From positions 1 to 7,306 of the forward strand of contig JAKAPU010000139.1 in NCBI GenBank assembly GCA_021806865.1: a stretch of DNA of 7,306 nucleotides, in the 5' to 3' direction. The notes under the pieces were generated by a model, which saw nothing but the letters and a program-made list of their open reading frames with translations, did not search any database and had not been told where the DNA came from. A program made the translations under genes and the position numbers. This DNA comes from an archaeon. Its GTDB lineage: Archaea; Thermoproteota; Nitrososphaeria; Nitrososphaerales; CADDZS01. Shown here piece after piece: positions 6,398 through 7,306 of the stretch (position 1 is the first letter of the stretch; every line of letters starts with the position of its first letter).

Positions 6398-6406
6398 CAT
6401 AAAAGG
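6398..6406 (-). promoter_or_regulatory. Candidate TATA element for the SDR operon
   Basis: CCTTTTATG on the minus strand, centred about 45 nt before the chosen ATG at 6356. This would put transcription start near 6374 with a leader of about 18 nt. A second AT-rich site (CTTAATG near 6380) is at the distance expected for a leaderless message. Neither is a strong match. Confidence 0.3.
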
Positions 6407-6591
6407 CAGGACTACGGTTCTCATTCATGAAAATCATCGCGCTTCGAGAGATTTCTATGGCATTGGGGGTGGAGGCTCACCGCCTTAGCCAAGATTTAGT
6501 CAATTGGATCAATGGTATTAGTTGCGATCAAGGATCTCTGACAAAGCAAATCGTGCAAGAGGAAATTATCATTATTGATGATCATGTCCTC

Positions 6592-6599
6592 AATTTATC
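6592..6599 (+). promoter_or_regulatory. Candidate TATA element for the thiamine-binding protein gene
   Basis: AATTTATC, centred about 41 nt before the ATG at 6637, would place transcription start near 6621 and give a leader of roughly 15 nt carrying a weak AGTGA ribosome-binding match. It lies inside the open N-terminal extension, which supports the shorter gene model. Confidence 0.3.
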
Positions 6600-6636
6600 T
6601 AGTTTCCAAAGTGTATCGCTTTGCAGTGAAAGCAAA

Positions 6637-6933
6637 ATGTCTTCAAAGAATGTAATCTTTGCTGAGCTAAGTGTTAACCCCATAGGTTCTGGAACGACGA
6701 GTATGGGAAAAGAGATCGATGAGGCTCTGAAGGCGATCAAGAAGATTGAAGGTCTGAAGTACGAAGTGAATCCAATGGGCACACTTCTTGAGAGCGAGAA
6801 ATTAGAAACAATACTGGAAGCTGCCAGAGTTGCACACGAAGCTGTCTTGCGACTTGGCGATATGAGAGTGGAGACAATTCTGAAAATTGACGATCGCCGA
6901 GACAAATTACGCACAATGGCCGCTTTGAAGTAA
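6637..6933 (+). CDS. MTH1187 family thiamine-binding protein
   Basis: A 98-residue protein of the MTH1187/YkoF-like family, small ferredoxin-like alpha/beta proteins that bind thiamine or a related pyrimidine in characterised members. Family marks are the first strand with SVNPIGSGTTSMGKEI (12-27), LKYEVNPMGTLLESE (40-54, family y.~.pMgT.iEge), helix LEAARVAHEAVLRLG (60-74), and the closing strand MRVETILKIDDRRDK (76-90). The length matches the family. The frame is open for 70 more codons upstream to an ATG at 6427, but conserved similarity begins right at Met71 of that longer frame, a TATA-like box sits just ahead of it, and the longer version would overlap the divergent SDR leader, so I use ATG 6637. 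No TPP riboswitch core (CUGAGA) was seen upstream. It converges on acetate kinase. A role in thiamine trafficking or salvage is inferred from the family only. Confidence 0.88.
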   Translation: MSSKNVIFAELSVNPIGSGTTSMGKEIDEALKAIKKIEGLKYEVNPMGTLLESEKLETILEAARVAHEAVLRLGDMRVETILKIDDRRDKLRTMAALK

Positions 6934-6969
6934 AGTTTCGCAATTAGTCAATTCCCTGCGATACTCAAG

Positions 6970-7110
6970 TTGTCGGGACATTATGAAGGAAATTATTTCG
7001 TTGGTTTCTCGAAAACTTTAGATCCGATCAGGGTTCTGTGCTTGGAGATGGCGCAAATGGAAATCTCGGATAGAGATGCACTACAACATTTGTCAGACTA
7101 CTTCACTTAA
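6970..7110 (+). CDS. Possible 46-codon small frame after the thiamine-binding gene
   Basis: After the TAA of the thiamine-binding gene the same phase stays open for 58 codons to a TAA at 7108-7110. A TTG at 6970 would give a 46-residue peptide with a plausible mixed composition (the stretch KTLDPIRVLCLEMAQMEI and then a DALQHLSDYF helix). I recognise no family. Its last 8 nt overlap the 3' end of the convergent acetate kinase gene. There is no clear ribosome binding site. It could equally be a chance frame. Confidence 0.25.
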   Translation: MSGHYEGNYFVGFSKTLDPIRVLCLEMAQMEISDRDALQHLSDYFT

Positions 7111-7306
7111 TTCGTATCTCCTTTTGCGCAATCTTTGAAACTATTTCCATTGTGTCGAGAGCAATCATCCTCTCTTCATTTGTGTGAATCACTAGGACTC
7201 TGACGTTGGAATGCGAGGAGCTGATGTCCAGTTCGCTGCCGATCGCGCGATTGTTCTTCTCAGGATCAATACTCACTCCAAGAAAATCAAGGCCCTCACA
7301 TATCAT
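7103..7306 (-). CDS. ackA: Acetate kinase, C-terminal fragment (5' end outside window)
   Basis: The last 67 residues of an acetate kinase, which interconverts acetate plus ATP with acetyl phosphate plus ADP. The family C-terminus is clear: ICEGLDFLGVSIDPEKNN (family R..iceGLe.lGi.lD...N), an SSHSNVRVLVIHTNEERMIA block (family dS.v.v.vIpTNEE..IA) and a short terminal helix of DTMEIVSKIA type. The Pro of IPTNEE is His here, which is a mild deviation. The frame is open to the right edge, where an ATG happens to fall on the last three bases. That ATG is an internal Met, because about 330 N-terminal residues, including the phosphate-binding and catalytic Arg/Asp/His positions, must lie beyond the window. 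The stop is TGA at 7103. Whether a phosphotransacetylase gene is adjacent cannot be seen. In an archaeon this suggests acetate formation or use through acetyl phosphate. Confidence 0.9.
   Translation of the reverse strand: MICEGLDFLGVSIDPEKNNRAIGSELDISSSHSNVRVLVIHTNEERMIALDTMEIVSKIAQKEIRIK

Noticed and set aside
6427..6636. Possible TPP riboswitch ahead of the thiamine-binding gene
   Set aside because: The function would suit it and a GGGGGTGGAGG stretch is present, but the conserved CUGAGA and the second-arm core of the THI element are absent.
1..7306. CRISPR array, insertion sequence, prophage or toxin-antitoxin system
   Set aside because: No regularly spaced direct repeats, transposase motifs, terminal inverted repeats or paired toxin-antitoxin genes are visible; the recognised genes are ordinary repair and metabolic genes.

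Overview
The window looks archaeal. The evidence is the C-terminal part of an ATP-dependent replicative-type DNA ligase, an archaemetzincin, an MTH1187-type thiamine-binding protein, TATA-like rather than -35/-10 promoter candidates, and frequent GTG/TTG starts. A full-length bacterial/archaeal PolX (polymerase plus PHP nuclease) and the tail of an acetate kinase are also present. Acetate kinase is patchy in Archaea (Methanosarcina and Bathyarchaeota-type lineages have it), so an uncultured TACK-type or bathyarchaeal genome is a reasonable guess. It is an inference, and no rRNA or other phylogenetic marker is present to settle it.

Layout: on the left, two plus-strand genes run inward, the 3' end of DNA ligase (to 425) and archaemetzincin (478-978). 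They converge on a minus-strand block that reads right to left: an SDR oxidoreductase (6356-5493), a one-domain AIR-synthase/PurM-N-like protein (5467-4979), a poorly resolved stretch of short frames (4982-4459), PolX (4424-2688), a CapA-type metallophosphatase-fold protein (2391-1408), and a doubtful lysine-rich small frame (1361-1116). The SDR, PurM-N-like protein, short frames and PolX are close enough (gaps of about 20-35 nt) to be one transcript. CapA follows a 296-nt gap and may have its own promoter. On the right, the thiamine-binding gene (6637-6933, plus) diverges from the SDR across about 280 nt and converges on the 3' end of acetate kinase (7103 to the right edge, minus).

Functional themes: DNA end-joining and repair (ligase, PolX) appear on both sides of the convergent junction but on opposite strands, so they are not one operon. 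The other genes are general metabolism or accessory functions. I see no CRISPR array, insertion sequence, tRNA, rRNA, toxin-antitoxin pair or defence system, and no convincing new system.

The places that most deserve a second look are: (1) the 4459-4982 stretch, where two short frames are in register and separated by a single TGA while a third frame starts at an ATGA overlap with the PurM-N-like gene; (2) the PurM-N-like protein itself, which lacks the second half of the fold and several usual active-site positions; (3) a frame that stays open for 58 codons in register after the thiamine-binding gene's stop; and (4) a 7-bp perfect hairpin in the gap between PolX and CapA.
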